A stretch of 45,002 bases of DNA from Gemmatimonadota bacterium (GCA_028873845.1 JAPPNO010000024.1:1-45002); one strand, 5' to 3'. Positions 1 to 8,190 are shown, counted from the first letter of the stretch. The notes: generated by a model not told the origin, from the letters alone. Made by a program: numbers and translations.

Positions 1-227
1 CGGGCGCGAGCTGGGTGTCGTTCCACCACGGGGGCGGGGTGGGGATCGGGGACTCGCTGCACGCTGGCCAGGTGCTGGTGGCCGATGGCACGGCTGAGAT
101 GCGCACAAGGATCGAGCGGGTGCTCACCAACGATCCGGGGCTGGGCGTGGCCCGGCATGCGGATGCGGGCTACGAGGAGGCGCTGGCGACGGCGCGGGCG
201 AAGGGGATCAGGATTCCCGCGGGATGA
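1..227 (+). CDS. hutU: urocanate hydratase, C-terminal end (partial)
   Basis: The frame is open from base 3 and ends at a TGA at 225-227, so only about the last 75 residues are present. The stretch [16 protein letters not shown], followed by an H(S/A)G-type segment, VADGT and [19 protein letters not shown], is the conserved C-terminus of urocanase, the NAD-dependent enzyme that hydrates urocanate to imidazolone propionate in the second step of histidine breakdown. The next two steps of the pathway, hutI and hutF, lie 2-4 kb downstream, which supports the call. The gene enters from the left edge; hutH is not visible and could lie upstream. No terminator is evident in the 24 bases before the convergent gene. 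Confidence 0.93.
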   Translation, partial: GASWVSFHHGGGVGIGDSLHAGQVLVADGTAEMRTRIERVLTNDPGLGVARHADAGYEEALATARAKGIRIPAG

Positions 228-251
228 GTGTCGGATGGCCCCGTCCGGCGG

Positions 252-1388
252 TCATCCTGTCGGGCGGCCGATCTCCAGCGCGCCGATGTCGTACCAATCG
301 ATGGCCCGCTCGGCGATTCCGTTGGGTCCGGGTTTCCGCTCGACCAGGGCCACCAGGGTCGACCCCATCAGGTCGTAACCCATCAGCCGGTCACGAATCC
401 GGACCTTGGCGGCGTGATCGGTATCCACCCATATGTCGAAGTACGAGAAATCGTCGCGATCGAGGTTGGTTGCGACCCAAAGGCGATCCCGGTCGTCGAA
501 GACCATGGCGCTGCCGCGAAGAAACCACGGCTTCGATGTTTCCCTGAAGGTCCGTTCGGACTCCGAAGACCCGGCGTCGGGCGGAGCCATCCCCGTCCAA
601 CCCGTCATGCGCCTGTTCGATTCGAGCTCGGCCGCAACATCGCGTTCGTTCGGCAACTCCTCGACATACGTTGGAGAATCGAAGACCGCGCCGTTTTGCG
701 AATCGCGGTGATCCAGGAACACCAGTTTGCCCTCGCACTCCCACAACCCCATCAGGACCCATCCGCCTTGCGGCCTCGGGGGACCCGGCCTGAGGAGCGG
801 GCACGCGGCGACCAGGTTTTCGACCCCCCGGGTCCACAGGACATGGCCCGTCTTCGCGTCCACCTCCATCAGGTCCACGGTAACTCTCCCTGGAAACCCG
901 GGCATCAGCCCCCCTCGCCCGGAAGGTGGGGAGACGGAGAGAGGAAAATAGGAGGCAGAGTAGCCATGAATCGTGGACCCGAAATGAGCCTTGGGCAGGA
1001 AGAAGTCGGCGAGTGCCGACTCGAACAACAGGTTGCCCACCGCTTCGAACACCGACACCCGATTCAGGCCGTGGAACACCGCCAGCCGCCCCTCGCCGGC
1101 GCGCCGCAAGTCAACAAGCAACCGAAACTCACCCGGTCCTTCTCCTTCCGCCCCGAACCTTCCGACGAGTCTCCCATTGCGGTCAACGCAATGAACCTGT
1201 AGCTCGAAGGACTCGATTACGCATGCGGTGGTGTCGTCCGTCAGGGCGATCTCGTTGTTATGACTCAGCGGTGCGGAGGTCTCGGCGACCAGGGCCGGAA
1301 GGAAGAGGAGATCGTCAACGGGTTCAGGCTGGCAGGCGATCATCGAGGCCAGCGCGACGGTTGCCACCGCCCGGGAGCTGATGACCAT
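252..1388 (-). CDS. 6-bladed beta-propeller lipoprotein of unknown function
   Basis: About 378 residues. I start it at the ATG at 1388 because this gives a short signal peptide with a possible lipobox, ASMIAC, with Cys19; the longer open frame up to 1769 only shadows the small gene at 1400-1630. The body holds VHCVDRNGRLVGRFGAEGEGPGEF, whose FGAEGEGPGEF part is typical of the 6-bladed propeller/NHL-like secreted proteins that are abundant in Gemmatimonadota and Bacteroidota. The fold is therefore likely, but substrate and role are unknown. It starts 11 bases after the stop of the small secreted Cys protein, so the two probably form an operon. A related propeller gene lies at 35656-36948. The lipobox is imperfect (Met at -3), so lipidation is uncertain. 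Confidence 0.7.
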   Translation of the reverse strand: MVISSRAVATVALASMIACQPEPVDDLLFLPALVAETSAPLSHNNEIALTDDTTACVIESFELQVHCVDRNGRLVGRFGAEGEGPGEFRLLVDLRRAGEGRLAVFHGLNRVSVFEAVGNLLFESALADFFLPKAHFGSTIHGYSASYFPLSVSPPSGRGGLMPGFPGRVTVDLMEVDAKTGHVLWTRGVENLVAACPLLRPGPPRPQGGWVLMGLWECEGKLVFLDHRDSQNGAVFDSPTYVEELPNERDVAAELESNRRMTGWTGMAPPDAGSSESERTFRETSKPWFLRGSAMVFDDRDRLWVATNLDRDDFSYFDIWVDTDHAAKVRIRDRLMGYDLMGSTLVALVERKPGPNGIAERAIDWYDIGALEIGRPTG

Positions 1389-1399
1389 TCGGAAAGGGC

Positions 1400-1630
1400 C
1401 TACATTCCTCCGCAGCGTTGTCTCATGCACCACGCGAACCGTTGACGCGCGACATCCTCGGACCCCCCCAGCTCCTTGTAAATCTTGGCCCGGAAGTGGC
1501 AGTCGAGGAAACATTTGTCGTACTCGACTGTCACCGTCACCTCCTGGGCGAGGACGGGAACCACGAACAGGACTGTGGCGACAAGCGCAGTGACCATGCG
1601 GGAACGGAATCGCGACGGATGGTGATTCAT
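1400..1630 (-). CDS. small secreted protein with paired CxnC motifs
   Basis: 76 residues. A clear signal peptide (RMVTALVATVLFVVPVLA, cleavage likely after Ala28) is followed by a short mature part with exactly four cysteines: CFLDC (40 and 44) and CMRQRC (68 and 73), that is CX3C-X23-CX4C. This spacing would suit two disulfides in a helical hairpin, or a metal site. The start is well supported: GGGAGG stands about seven bases before the ATG. The stop is 11 bases before the propeller lipoprotein at 1388, suggesting co-transcription and perhaps a shared envelope role. I do not recognise a named family. The alternative is a chance ORF, but the signal peptide, Shine-Dalgarno and tight spacing argue against that. 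Confidence 0.65.
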   Translation of the reverse strand: MNHHPSRFRSRMVTALVATVLFVVPVLAQEVTVTVEYDKCFLDCHFRAKIYKELGGSEDVARQRFAWCMRQRCGGM

Positions 1631-1654
1631 TGGGTGCCTCCCATTGGCTATGGG

Positions 1655-1704
1655 GTTGCCCCCCCGGGAGGTCTGTCCCCCCGGGAGGTCTGTCCCCCCG
1701 GGAG
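1655..1704. repeat. 17-bp tandem repeat, about three copies
   Basis: The unit GTCTGTCCCCCCGGGAG occurs at 1671-1687 and 1688-1704, with a diverged copy just before (1655-1670). Each copy carries the palindrome CCCGGG. It lies directly upstream of the small secreted protein gene (start at 1630), so it is in that gene's leader or promoter on the minus strand. Confidence 0.85.
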
Positions 1705-1748
1705 GATGTCGAATTGTTGATGCCTTCGTCCCGAAATGTCAAGTGCGG

Positions 1749-1767
1749 GCTCCCGTGTGTCGGGAGC
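1749..1767. terminator. short hairpin between hutF and the small secreted gene
   Basis: GCTCCCG (1749-1755) pairs perfectly with CGGGAGC (1761-1767) around the 5-base loop TGTGT. There is no long T-tract, so it may act as a weak or Rho-assisted terminator, or as a leader structure for the genes transcribed leftwards. The remainder of 1768-1916 shows no gene I can support. Confidence 0.35.
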
Positions 1768-1916
1768 AAATGGAATGTCCGGTTTTCGGAGCACGTGAAG
1801 TTAGCATTCGCCGAAGTCGTGCACGCCGCTACCTGTCCGGTTCGCCCACTTCGTATTGCCGACAGGGGGATGAAGCGGCCGATTGGCTAGCTCACGGCCG
1901 CCACCCCGTTACCCCC

Positions 1917-3431
1917 TCACCCCCACCCCTTCACCACCTCGCCGAACGCCCCGGCCACCCCCTCCTCACGCTCGTGACGCCCCCCCCTCACCACCCAGTT
2001 CCCGCCCACCATCACGTCGCGCACCGGGTTCTCGGTCCCTGAGAACACCCACGAATCGACCACGGCCGCCCCCTCGCGCCCCACCAGCGCCGGATGCCCG
2101 GCGTCCAGGACCACCACATCGGCCCGCCTGCCGATCTCCATTCGCCCTCCTTGCCAACCCAATGCCCGACACCCGCCCTCCCACGCGTGCGCCAACAGCG
2201 CGCCCCCGGCCCCGACCAGCACGCCGTCGCGCCCACCGCCCTCGGCCCCAGCCCGCCCCTCGGCCCCGGCCTGCCGGTCCGCACCCTCGGATTCGTTCCC
2301 CACGCCGCCCCCCCACCCCCCCCGCCTCTTCGTCACCAACCGCTGCCCATACTCCAGCAACCGCAGCTCTTCCACCGGACTCCGCGAAACATGGCTGTCC
2401 GTCCCGATCGCGAACCTTCCCCCCGCCCGCGCGAATTCGCCCAGCGGAAACAGCCCGTCCCCCAGGTTCGCCTCCGTCGTGGGACACAGCCCAACCACCG
2501 GCCCACACCCCGCCACCGCCGCGATCTCCTCCCGGTTGACCTGCGTCGCATGCACCAGGCACCACCGCTCGTCCACGGGAGCATTCGCCAGCAGCCATTC
2601 CACCGGCCGGGCCCCAACCGCCGCCACACACTGTCGCACCTCACTTTCCTGTTCAGCCACATGGATGTGCACGGGGGCCGAGCCCACGGCCACGGGGGTG
2701 GTTCCGGCCAGTCCCCCATCCGCGATGTCGATACCACCCGCCCCCCCCACCAACCCCGCCACCCGCCCGAACGTCTCCTCCGACACCGCCCGCAAGCTGT
2801 GCAGCGCCCACCCGAGCCCCGCCCCCGCCGCCTCGAAATCGCCCTCCAACTCCTCCCGCATCCGCGTCGCCCCCTCCAGATCCAGCCGAAAGCGCCTCTG
2901 CCCGCCCACCAGCTCCTCCCCTCCGAATCCCCCCCTCTCATACACCACCGGCATATGCACCAGCCCGATCCCCGCGGTCCGCGCCGCCGCCAGAATCCTC
3001 CGGCTCATCTCGGCGGGATCGTCGTATTCGCCTCCACCCGGCCGATGATGCAGATAGTGAAACTCGCCCACGCAGGTGAATCCCGCCTTGAGCATCTCGA
3101 TGTAGAGCTGCGCGGTGATCGCTTCCACATCGCCCGGCGTCAGCCGCTCCAGGAATGCATACATCACCTCGCGCCAACTCCAGAACGAATCCGGCCCGCG
3201 TCCCTCGGCGAGTCCCGCGAGCGCCCGCTGGAACGAATGGCTGTGCACGTTGGGGACCCCGGGCACCGCCCATCCCGTCACCGTCTCGCACCTGTCCGGC
3301 GAACCGCCCGGCTCCAGCGACGCGATCCGCCCGCCGGCGTCCACCTCGACCCGGACATCGCGCTTCCAGCGGTCCCCCACCAGGAGCCGCTCGAAGCGGA
3401 AGGCACGACGAGGTGCGGCCGTCAGCGACAT
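1917..3431 (-). CDS. hutF: formimidoylglutamate deiminase
   Basis: 504 residues, slightly longer than usual for the family. It hydrolyses N-formimidoyl-L-glutamate to N-formyl-L-glutamate and ammonia, the branch of histidine degradation that normally needs a downstream N-formylglutamate deformylase (hutG, not in this window). It belongs to the amidohydrolase superfamily, and the metal and catalytic residues are visible: HSHSFQRALAG with the HxH at about 63-65, HIHVAEQ, LVHATQ and GTDSHVSRSPVEELR. GGGAGG sits five bases before the ATG. It is divergent from hutI across 130 bases that probably hold both promoters. A low-complexity Gly/Gln/Arg insertion (KRRGGWGGGVGNESEGADRQ and following) after the EELRLLEYGQRL segment explains the extra length. 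Confidence 0.93.
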   Translation of the reverse strand: MSLTAAPRRAFRFERLLVGDRWKRDVRVEVDAGGRIASLEPGGSPDRCETVTGWAVPGVPNVHSHSFQRALAGLAEGRGPDSFWSWREVMYAFLERLTPGDVEAITAQLYIEMLKAGFTCVGEFHYLHHRPGGGEYDDPAEMSRRILAAARTAGIGLVHMPVVYERGGFGGEELVGGQRRFRLDLEGATRMREELEGDFEAAGAGLGWALHSLRAVSEETFGRVAGLVGGAGGIDIADGGLAGTTPVAVGSAPVHIHVAEQESEVRQCVAAVGARPVEWLLANAPVDERWCLVHATQVNREEIAAVAGCGPVVGLCPTTEANLGDGLFPLGEFARAGGRFAIGTDSHVSRSPVEELRLLEYGQRLVTKRRGGWGGGVGNESEGADRQAGAEGRAGAEGGGRDGVLVGAGGALLAHAWEGGCRALGWQGGRMEIGRRADVVVLDAGHPALVGREGAAVVDSWVFSGTENPVRDVMVGGNWVVRGGRHEREEGVAGAFGEVVKGWG

Positions 3432-3561
3432 TCTTCCCTCCCGGTCATGGGTTGAGTTCCGGACCGCGCGCGGATTGTCCGACCGGCCCGAACCCCTCCA
3501 TCTTGCGACTCGGCAACACGCGCTGCATCAATCTGGCCCGGAAGGGGGCGAACGACCACAC

Positions 3562-4791
3562 ATGCCCGACACCCGATGGGACCGCCTCTGGACCGATGTC
3601 CATCTTGCGACCATGACCGACCCGTCGCTCGGCATCGTCCGGGACGGGGCTATTGCAACCAGCGGGGACCGGATCGCGTGGCTGGGAAAGGCCGCCGCGC
3701 TCCCCGCGGCACCGGAGCAGCTCGCCGCCGAGGTGATCCCCTGCGGCGGCGCCTGGCTCACCCCGGGCTTCATCGACTGCCATACCCATATCGTTTTCGG
3801 CGGCGACCGCACCGGTGACTTCCGGCGCCGCCTCCGGGGCGAATCCTACGCCGGGATCGCGCGGGCGGGCGGGGGCATCATGTCGACGGTGCGCGCCACG
3901 CGAGAGGCCTCGAACGAGGAGCTGACCGCGCCAGCCGCCGCACGGGCCCGGGAGCTGTCGGCGTGGGGGGTCACGACCATCGAGGTCAAGTCCGGCTACG
4001 GCCTCGACTTCGACACGGAGCTGCGAATGCTCGAGGTGGCCGCCGGACTCGCGCACCATGGGCCGGCCGACATCTCGCCCACCCTGCTGGCCGCGCACAC
4101 CGTCCCGCCCGAGTACGCGGGCCGCCGCGACGACTACGTCCGCCTCGTCGTCGACGAGATCATCCCCGCCGCGCTGGACCAGGGCCACGCGAGGGCCATC
4201 GACGTCTTCTGCGAGGACATCGCCTTCACCCCGGGCGAGTCCCGCGCCATCCTCGAAGCCGGGATCGCGGCCGGGCTGCACGGCCGTCTCCACGCCGATC
4301 AACTCACCGACCAGGGCGGGGGCGCGCTGGCCGCCGCCGTGGGAGCCCGCTCGGCCGACCACCTGGAGTACCTGTCCCGGGGCGGCGTCCATGCGATGGC
4401 GGAGGCGGATGTGTGCGCGGTCCTCCTGCCCGGCGCGGCCTACACCCTGGGGGCGGACCGCAGGCCGCCCGTCGGCACCCTGCGCCGTGCCGGCGTGACG
4501 ATGGCGCTCGCCACCGATGCGAACCCGGGGTCGTCGCCGATCACCAACGTGGGCATGATCCTCAACCTGGCGTGCATCCTCTTCGGCCTCACCCCCGAGG
4601 AGGCGCTGCTGGGCTTCACCGCGTCCGCGGCGAAGGTTCTGGGCCTGGAGCACGACCGCGGAAGACTGGAACCCGGAAAGCGCGCCGACCTGGCGCTGTG
4701 GCGGGTCGGAGATCTGGCCGAACTGTGCTACTGGATGGGCCCCAGCCCCCTGAAGGCGCTCGTCAGCGACGGTCTTCCCGTGGGTCTATAA
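3562..4791 (+). CDS. hutI: imidazolonepropionase
   Basis: 409 residues from the ATG at 3562; the upstream open frame belongs to the hutF antisense strand. The enzyme opens the imidazolone ring of 4-imidazolone-5-propionate to give formimidoylglutamate, the substrate of the divergent hutF. Visible features are the N-terminal amidohydrolase strand region, TPGFIDCHTHIVFGGDR with the metal HxH at about 74-76, RLRGESYAGIARAGGGI, AAHTVPPEYAG, LHADQLTD and the ATDANPGSSP segment carrying the metal-binding Asp. Length is normal. The stop codon is immediately followed by a long inverted repeat (4792-4832) that probably ends transcription. Confidence 0.95.
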   Translation: MPDTRWDRLWTDVHLATMTDPSLGIVRDGAIATSGDRIAWLGKAAALPAAPEQLAAEVIPCGGAWLTPGFIDCHTHIVFGGDRTGDFRRRLRGESYAGIARAGGGIMSTVRATREASNEELTAPAAARARELSAWGVTTIEVKSGYGLDFDTELRMLEVAAGLAHHGPADISPTLLAAHTVPPEYAGRRDDYVRLVVDEIIPAALDQGHARAIDVFCEDIAFTPGESRAILEAGIAAGLHGRLHADQLTDQGGGALAAAVGARSADHLEYLSRGGVHAMAEADVCAVLLPGAAYTLGADRRPPVGTLRRAGVTMALATDANPGSSPITNVGMILNLACILFGLTPEEALLGFTASAAKVLGLEHDRGRLEPGKRADLALWRVGDLAELCYWMGPSPLKALVSDGLPVGL

Positions 4792-4832
4792 ATGTCAAGT
4801 GGCCTTTACGTTATGTAAAGACCACTTGACAT
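4792..4832. terminator. 18-bp inverted repeat between convergent genes
   Basis: The arms 4792-4809 and 4815-4832 pair at 17 of 18 positions around a 5-base loop (GTTAT). The outer arm reads ATGTCAAGTGG and the inner arm CTTTAC/GTAAAG. It begins one base after the last base of the hutI stop and faces the 3' end of the minus-strand gene at 4878, so a bidirectional terminator is likely. The 12-mer AAATGTCAAGTG at its left edge also occurs at 1734-1745. Confidence 0.7.
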
Positions 4833-4877
4833 CTGCGGGATGCAGATGAGGTTTGGAGGAAAGATCGACCGGGTCGG

Positions 4878-6128
4878 TCAGTCCTTGCCTCCTCGCCTCG
4901 GGGGCGGCTTCGAACTGCCTGAGCGCCGCGACGGTGGCCGCGCCTTGGGCTTGGCAGGCGGCCGTTTGGGTGCCGATGCCTTGGGTTTGGAAGGTGGCCG
5001 TTTGGGTGCCGATGCCTTGGGCTTCGGCGCGGGCCGCCTGGACGGTGCCGGGCGCACCTTGGGTGGCGTCCTTCTTGACGGTGCGGGGCGCGCCTTGGGG
5101 GTGGGCCGCCTGGATGTCGCGGGTCGAGCCTTCGGTGCCGTGGGGCGGGCGCGCGTGGTGCGAGCGGTTGACGGGGGCCGGCTGGTCGTCGGCGGCCGAA
5201 CCACGGGCGTCGGTCGCCGCGTACCTGCCGGCTTTGCCCTGGGTGTTGGTCTCCGGGTGGTCGTGGGGCGCGCGCGCGTTGTGGTTTCGGGGCGCGTTCT
5301 CAGCCTTGGAGGCGTCGCGCGCGTCGACTTCGCACCGTCGCGCGGGCGGGCCCGGCGCGTTCCGTCCGAAACCGTTCGCGTGCCGTTCCGGTCCGGAGTG
5401 ACTCGCGTTGTGCGGCTGCCCCTGGGGACCGCGCGTGAGACCGGCTTCTCGGGACCGTTGTCGGTCACGTACGCCTTCCGGGGGTTCTCCTTGTAGCGGG
5501 GACCGAAGAGGGGAGAGGCGCGGACGATGCGGTCGCCGTCGCCGTGGCCGCGCGGCGTCGCCCGCCCGCCCGACCGGTATCCCCTGGGAGTCGCGTACCC
5601 GCCGCCGTCGTATGGGTCGTACGCGTACCGGGTCCGGTACCGGTCCCAGCCCCAGCCGTAGTGGTCCGGGTACCAGCTCCATCCTGCGTGCCAGAACGGC
5701 GAAGGCCAGTACCAGTGATGGTGCACCACCCGGTACGACGGCCAGCCGAGGAAGCCGAAGAACCCCCACGCCGGCCGGTGCCAGCCCCACCAGGGCCCCG
5801 GGTAGCCGACCGGATGGTACGGGTAGCAGCCGTACCACGGTTCGTACCACACGTAGTCCCAGCAGTCGTATGCGTCCCATCCGCCGTGATGGCCGTACCG
5901 ATGGTGGTAGCCCGACGAGCCGAGGCCCGCGGAAAAGCCCAGTGACAGGTAGCCTCCCGCTCGTGCCGGCTGGTGGGCCAGACCGATCCCGAACCCGGGG
6001 TGGAAGGCCGGTTGTGCCTGGGCTGCCAGACCGATCCCGATCGATACGTGGCCCGTCAACTGGGCCGACGCCGTCGCCGGGATGGCGAGCGTTGCGGCCG
6101 AAATAAGGACTCGTCTCATGTTTTTCAT
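4878..6128 (-). CDS. secreted aromatic/Gly-rich protein with long basic Pro/Lys/Arg tail
   Basis: 416 residues. GGAGG lies eight bases before the ATG at 6128, and residues 1-22 form a signal peptide ending ATASA. Residues about 60-180 are extremely rich in Tyr, Trp, His and Gly (for example WDYVWYEPWYGCYPYHPVGY), followed by RGYRSGG and RGHGDGD. From about residue 210 to the end it becomes a low-complexity basic tail of Arg, Thr, Pro, Lys and Ala, with repeats such as PKASAPKRPP. I do not recognise a family. The two halves look like an envelope-associated aromatic region and an anionic-polymer-binding, histone-H1-like tail. No neighbour indicates a role. Real coding is supported by the signal peptide, Shine-Dalgarno and uninterrupted frame. 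Confidence 0.72.
   Translation of the reverse strand: MKNMRRVLISAATLAIPATASAQLTGHVSIGIGLAAQAQPAFHPGFGIGLAHQPARAGGYLSLGFSAGLGSSGYHHRYGHHGGWDAYDCWDYVWYEPWYGCYPYHPVGYPGPWWGWHRPAWGFFGFLGWPSYRVVHHHWYWPSPFWHAGWSWYPDHYGWGWDRYRTRYAYDPYDGGGYATPRGYRSGGRATPRGHGDGDRIVRASPLFGPRYKENPRKAYVTDNGPEKPVSRAVPRGSRTTRVTPDRNGTRTVSDGTRRARPRDGAKSTRATPPRLRTRPETTTRARPTTTRRPTPRAKPAGTRRPTPVVRPPTTSRPPSTARTTRARPTAPKARPATSRRPTPKARPAPSRRTPPKVRPAPSRRPAPKPKASAPKRPPSKPKASAPKRPPAKPKARPPSRRSGSSKPPPRRGGKD
4945..5016. repeat. 36-bp tandem repeat inside a coding region
   Basis: Two adjacent 36-bp units (4945-4980 and 4981-5016) differ at only a few positions and encode the 12-residue repeat PKASAPKRPP(S/A)K in the basic tail of the gene at 4878-6128. 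Shorter, more diverged Pro/Lys/Arg units continue on the 3' side in plus coordinates. Confidence 0.8.
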
Positions 6129-6613
6129 TTCACCGCCTCCGGCAAAAGGGATTCGACGTCATCATGATGCATTCCGCGTGCCAGGACGCGACCCTCCGCT
6201 AAGCTGTTGTTCGACAATAACATGGCGTGACATGTCCCCTCGCGCGTTCGGACATGTGTCCACATCTCGGGACAGGTGCACGGCCAACCTGGGACAGCTC
6301 GGCGCGGCGCGCGCGGACCGGCCGACGGAGGATCAAGGGGGTGGGGAGCATCCCGGGAGCATCCCGGCCACTTGCCAACGGCGCCGCGGAAGTGAATCTT
6401 GATTGCATTGGCGCCGCGCTGTACCACCCTTGTGTGATGATCATGCGCGCGGCGTGCTTTTCGGACCCTCTGCCCCACCCCCGGGTGATGTCTACGTTGA
6501 CGGCTGTCACCCGTGCGTAGGGGGGCCGGCCATCACCGTCAGGGACCAGCAGGCCCGGCGGGGTCCGTACGACCGCTCTAGCTGGAAGACGTCTTCCGGA
6601 AGGTGCAACGACC
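6129..6613. promoter_or_regulatory. divergent intergenic region with a GGGACA-type motif array
   Basis: There is no gene I can support in these 485 bases between the secreted protein (leftwards) and rho (rightwards). It holds a cluster of related sites: TGTCC at 6233-6237 inside TGACATGTCCCC, then GGACA at 6250-6254 (in the near-palindrome GGACATGTGTCC), 6270-6274 and 6292-6296. The three forward copies start 20 and 22 bases apart, close to two helical turns. This looks like an operator array, but no regulator is identified. An imperfect symmetric element, TTGTTCGACAA, lies at about 6207-6217. Confidence 0.4.
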
Positions 6614-8101
6614 GTGACCGATCAACCTACATCCAGAAAATCCGCGGGCGCGGAGGGCGAAGCGACCGGGTTCCCGACCCTCGGGGCGGGTCCGCCTCCC
6701 GGGGCCGACGCGCGGGAGGCCGCCGCCGCGGCACCCGAGGTCGGCGCGACAGGTAGCACCGCCCCGGCTTCCCATGCCGGCTCGCCGGAGGGCGGGGACG
6801 CGGCTCCGGAGGCTGGCGCGGCGACGACAGCGGCCTCGGCTCATGATCCGAATCGGGACCGGCAACGGCGGGGGCCCAGGCGGGGGCGGGGCCGTCCACG
6901 CCGCCGGCGGGGCCCTTCGCAATCGCACGAAAGCGCCATGCGGGGCGGTGACCGGAACAGGGAACCGGGAGAACTCCTCGGAATCCTCGAGGTGCTGCCC
7001 AGCGGCTCCGGCTTCATTCGCCGCGCCGCCGACGGGTATGTGCCGGGGAAGAACGACATCTACGTCGGGTCCCGTCTCATCCACCGCTTCGGACTGCGCA
7101 CCGGCGACGAACTGGCGGGCATCGTCGGGCGCCGGCCGCGCAACGGAAAGAGTCCTCCGCTGCGCTTCCTGGACCAGGTCAACGGACTTGCCCCCGACAG
7201 CGCGGCCCGCAGACCGGACTTCAACCGACTGAGCGCCATGCACCCCCGCGAACAGCTGAAGTTGGAGTGCGGCCGGTTTCACGCGGGGGAGCCGGACATG
7301 ACCAACCGCGTCGTCGACCTCTTCTGTCCCATGGGGAAGGGCCAGCGGGCCATGATCGTCGCGCCGGCGAAGGCGGGGAAGACGACCATTCTGCAGGCCG
7401 TGGCCGAAGGGGTGGAGAAGAACCACCCCGAGTGCGAACTCATCATCCTCCTGGTCGACGAGCGCCCGGAGGAAGTCACCGAGATGGAGATGTGCGGCTT
7501 CGGAGAGGTGATCGCATCCACCTTCGACCTGACCCCCGAGCGCCACTGCCAGGTGGCCGAAATGACGCTGGCCCGTGCGCGGCGGCGGGTCGAGGCCGGC
7601 AAGGACGTCGTCATCATCCTCGATTCGATCACCCGGCTGGCCCGGGCCCACAACACGGTCGAGGAGGGCAGCGGACGGACCCTTTCGGGCGGACTCGACG
7701 CCAGTTCGCTCGAGAAGCCGAAGCGTTTTCTGGGGAGCGCCCGGCTGATCAAGGAGGACCAGGGGGGCGGATCGCTGACGATCATCGCCACCGCGCTGGT
7801 GGACACCGGGTCGCGCATGGACCAGGTCATCTTCGAGGAGTTCAAGGGGACCGGGAACAGCGAGCTGGTGCTGAGCCGGGAGCTGGCGGACCGGCGCATC
7901 TATCCGGCCATCGACCTGCGGGCGTCGGCGACGCGCAAGGAGGAGTTGCTGCTGGCGCCCGAAGCGCTGCGGGTGTCCCGGGCCATGCGGCGGCAACTCT
8001 CCTCGTCGCTGCCGGCCGAGGCGATGGACGAGCTGCTGCGGGTCATGCGCCAGACGGACACCAACGACGAACTGATCACGCGGGCGCTGGAAAGGCTATA
8101 G
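6614..8101 (+). CDS. rho: transcription termination factor Rho
   Basis: 495 residues, starting at a GTG with GGAAGG about eight bases upstream. Rho is the hexameric RNA-dependent ATPase/helicase that ends transcription of untranslated RNA. After an Ala/Gly/Pro-rich N-terminal 75 residues comes a very basic insertion (RQRRGPRRGRGRPRRRRG, about 82-100), then the cold-shock-type RNA-binding domain starting GILEVLPSGSGFIRR. The ATPase core shows Walker A (APAKAGKTT, about 250), VDERPEEVTEM, the Walker B-like VVIILDSITRLAR, and the secondary RNA-binding R-loop region near TALVDTGSRMDQVIFEEFKGTGN. Such N-terminal extensions are known in high-GC phyla and add RNA contacts. The gene appears to stand alone, with a palindrome after it. 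Confidence 0.96.
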   Translation: MTDQPTSRKSAGAEGEATGFPTLGAGPPPGADAREAAAAAPEVGATGSTAPASHAGSPEGGDAAPEAGAATTAASAHDPNRDRQRRGPRRGRGRPRRRRGPSQSHESAMRGGDRNREPGELLGILEVLPSGSGFIRRAADGYVPGKNDIYVGSRLIHRFGLRTGDELAGIVGRRPRNGKSPPLRFLDQVNGLAPDSAARRPDFNRLSAMHPREQLKLECGRFHAGEPDMTNRVVDLFCPMGKGQRAMIVAPAKAGKTTILQAVAEGVEKNHPECELIILLVDERPEEVTEMEMCGFGEVIASTFDLTPERHCQVAEMTLARARRRVEAGKDVVIILDSITRLARAHNTVEEGSGRTLSGGLDASSLEKPKRFLGSARLIKEDQGGGSLTIIATALVDTGSRMDQVIFEEFKGTGNSELVLSRELADRRIYPAIDLRASATRKEELLLAPEALRVSRAMRRQLSSSLPAEAMDELLRVMRQTDTNDELITRALERL

Positions 8102-8168
8102 GGAGAAGCTTCCGGCCAGCCCGGCCCCTTGCGGTCCGTCACCGGCTCGCGCGGGTCCGTCCACCGAC

Positions 8169-8190
8169 GGTGAGGGCGCGCGCCCTCACC
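8169..8190. terminator. perfect 22-bp palindrome between rho and a convergent gene
   Basis: GGTGAGGGCGC is followed directly by its exact reverse complement GCGCCCTCACC. It lies 68 bases after the rho stop and touches the stop of the minus-strand SRPBCC gene at 8190, fitting a bidirectional terminator for two convergent transcripts. There is no T-tract on either side. Confidence 0.6.

Noticed and set aside
252-1769. Full-length 505-codon minus frame for the propeller lipoprotein
   Set aside because: The upstream 127 codons overlap the signal-peptide-bearing small gene at 1400-1630 in another frame and have random composition; the lipoprotein signal starts at 1388.
4795-5880. Long minus frame of 361 codons overlapping the secreted basic protein
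   Set aside because: It runs through the 4792-4832 inverted repeat and is Arg/Pro/Gly-biased as expected of an off-frame in G+C-rich DNA; the frame at 4878-6128 has a signal peptide and Shine-Dalgarno.
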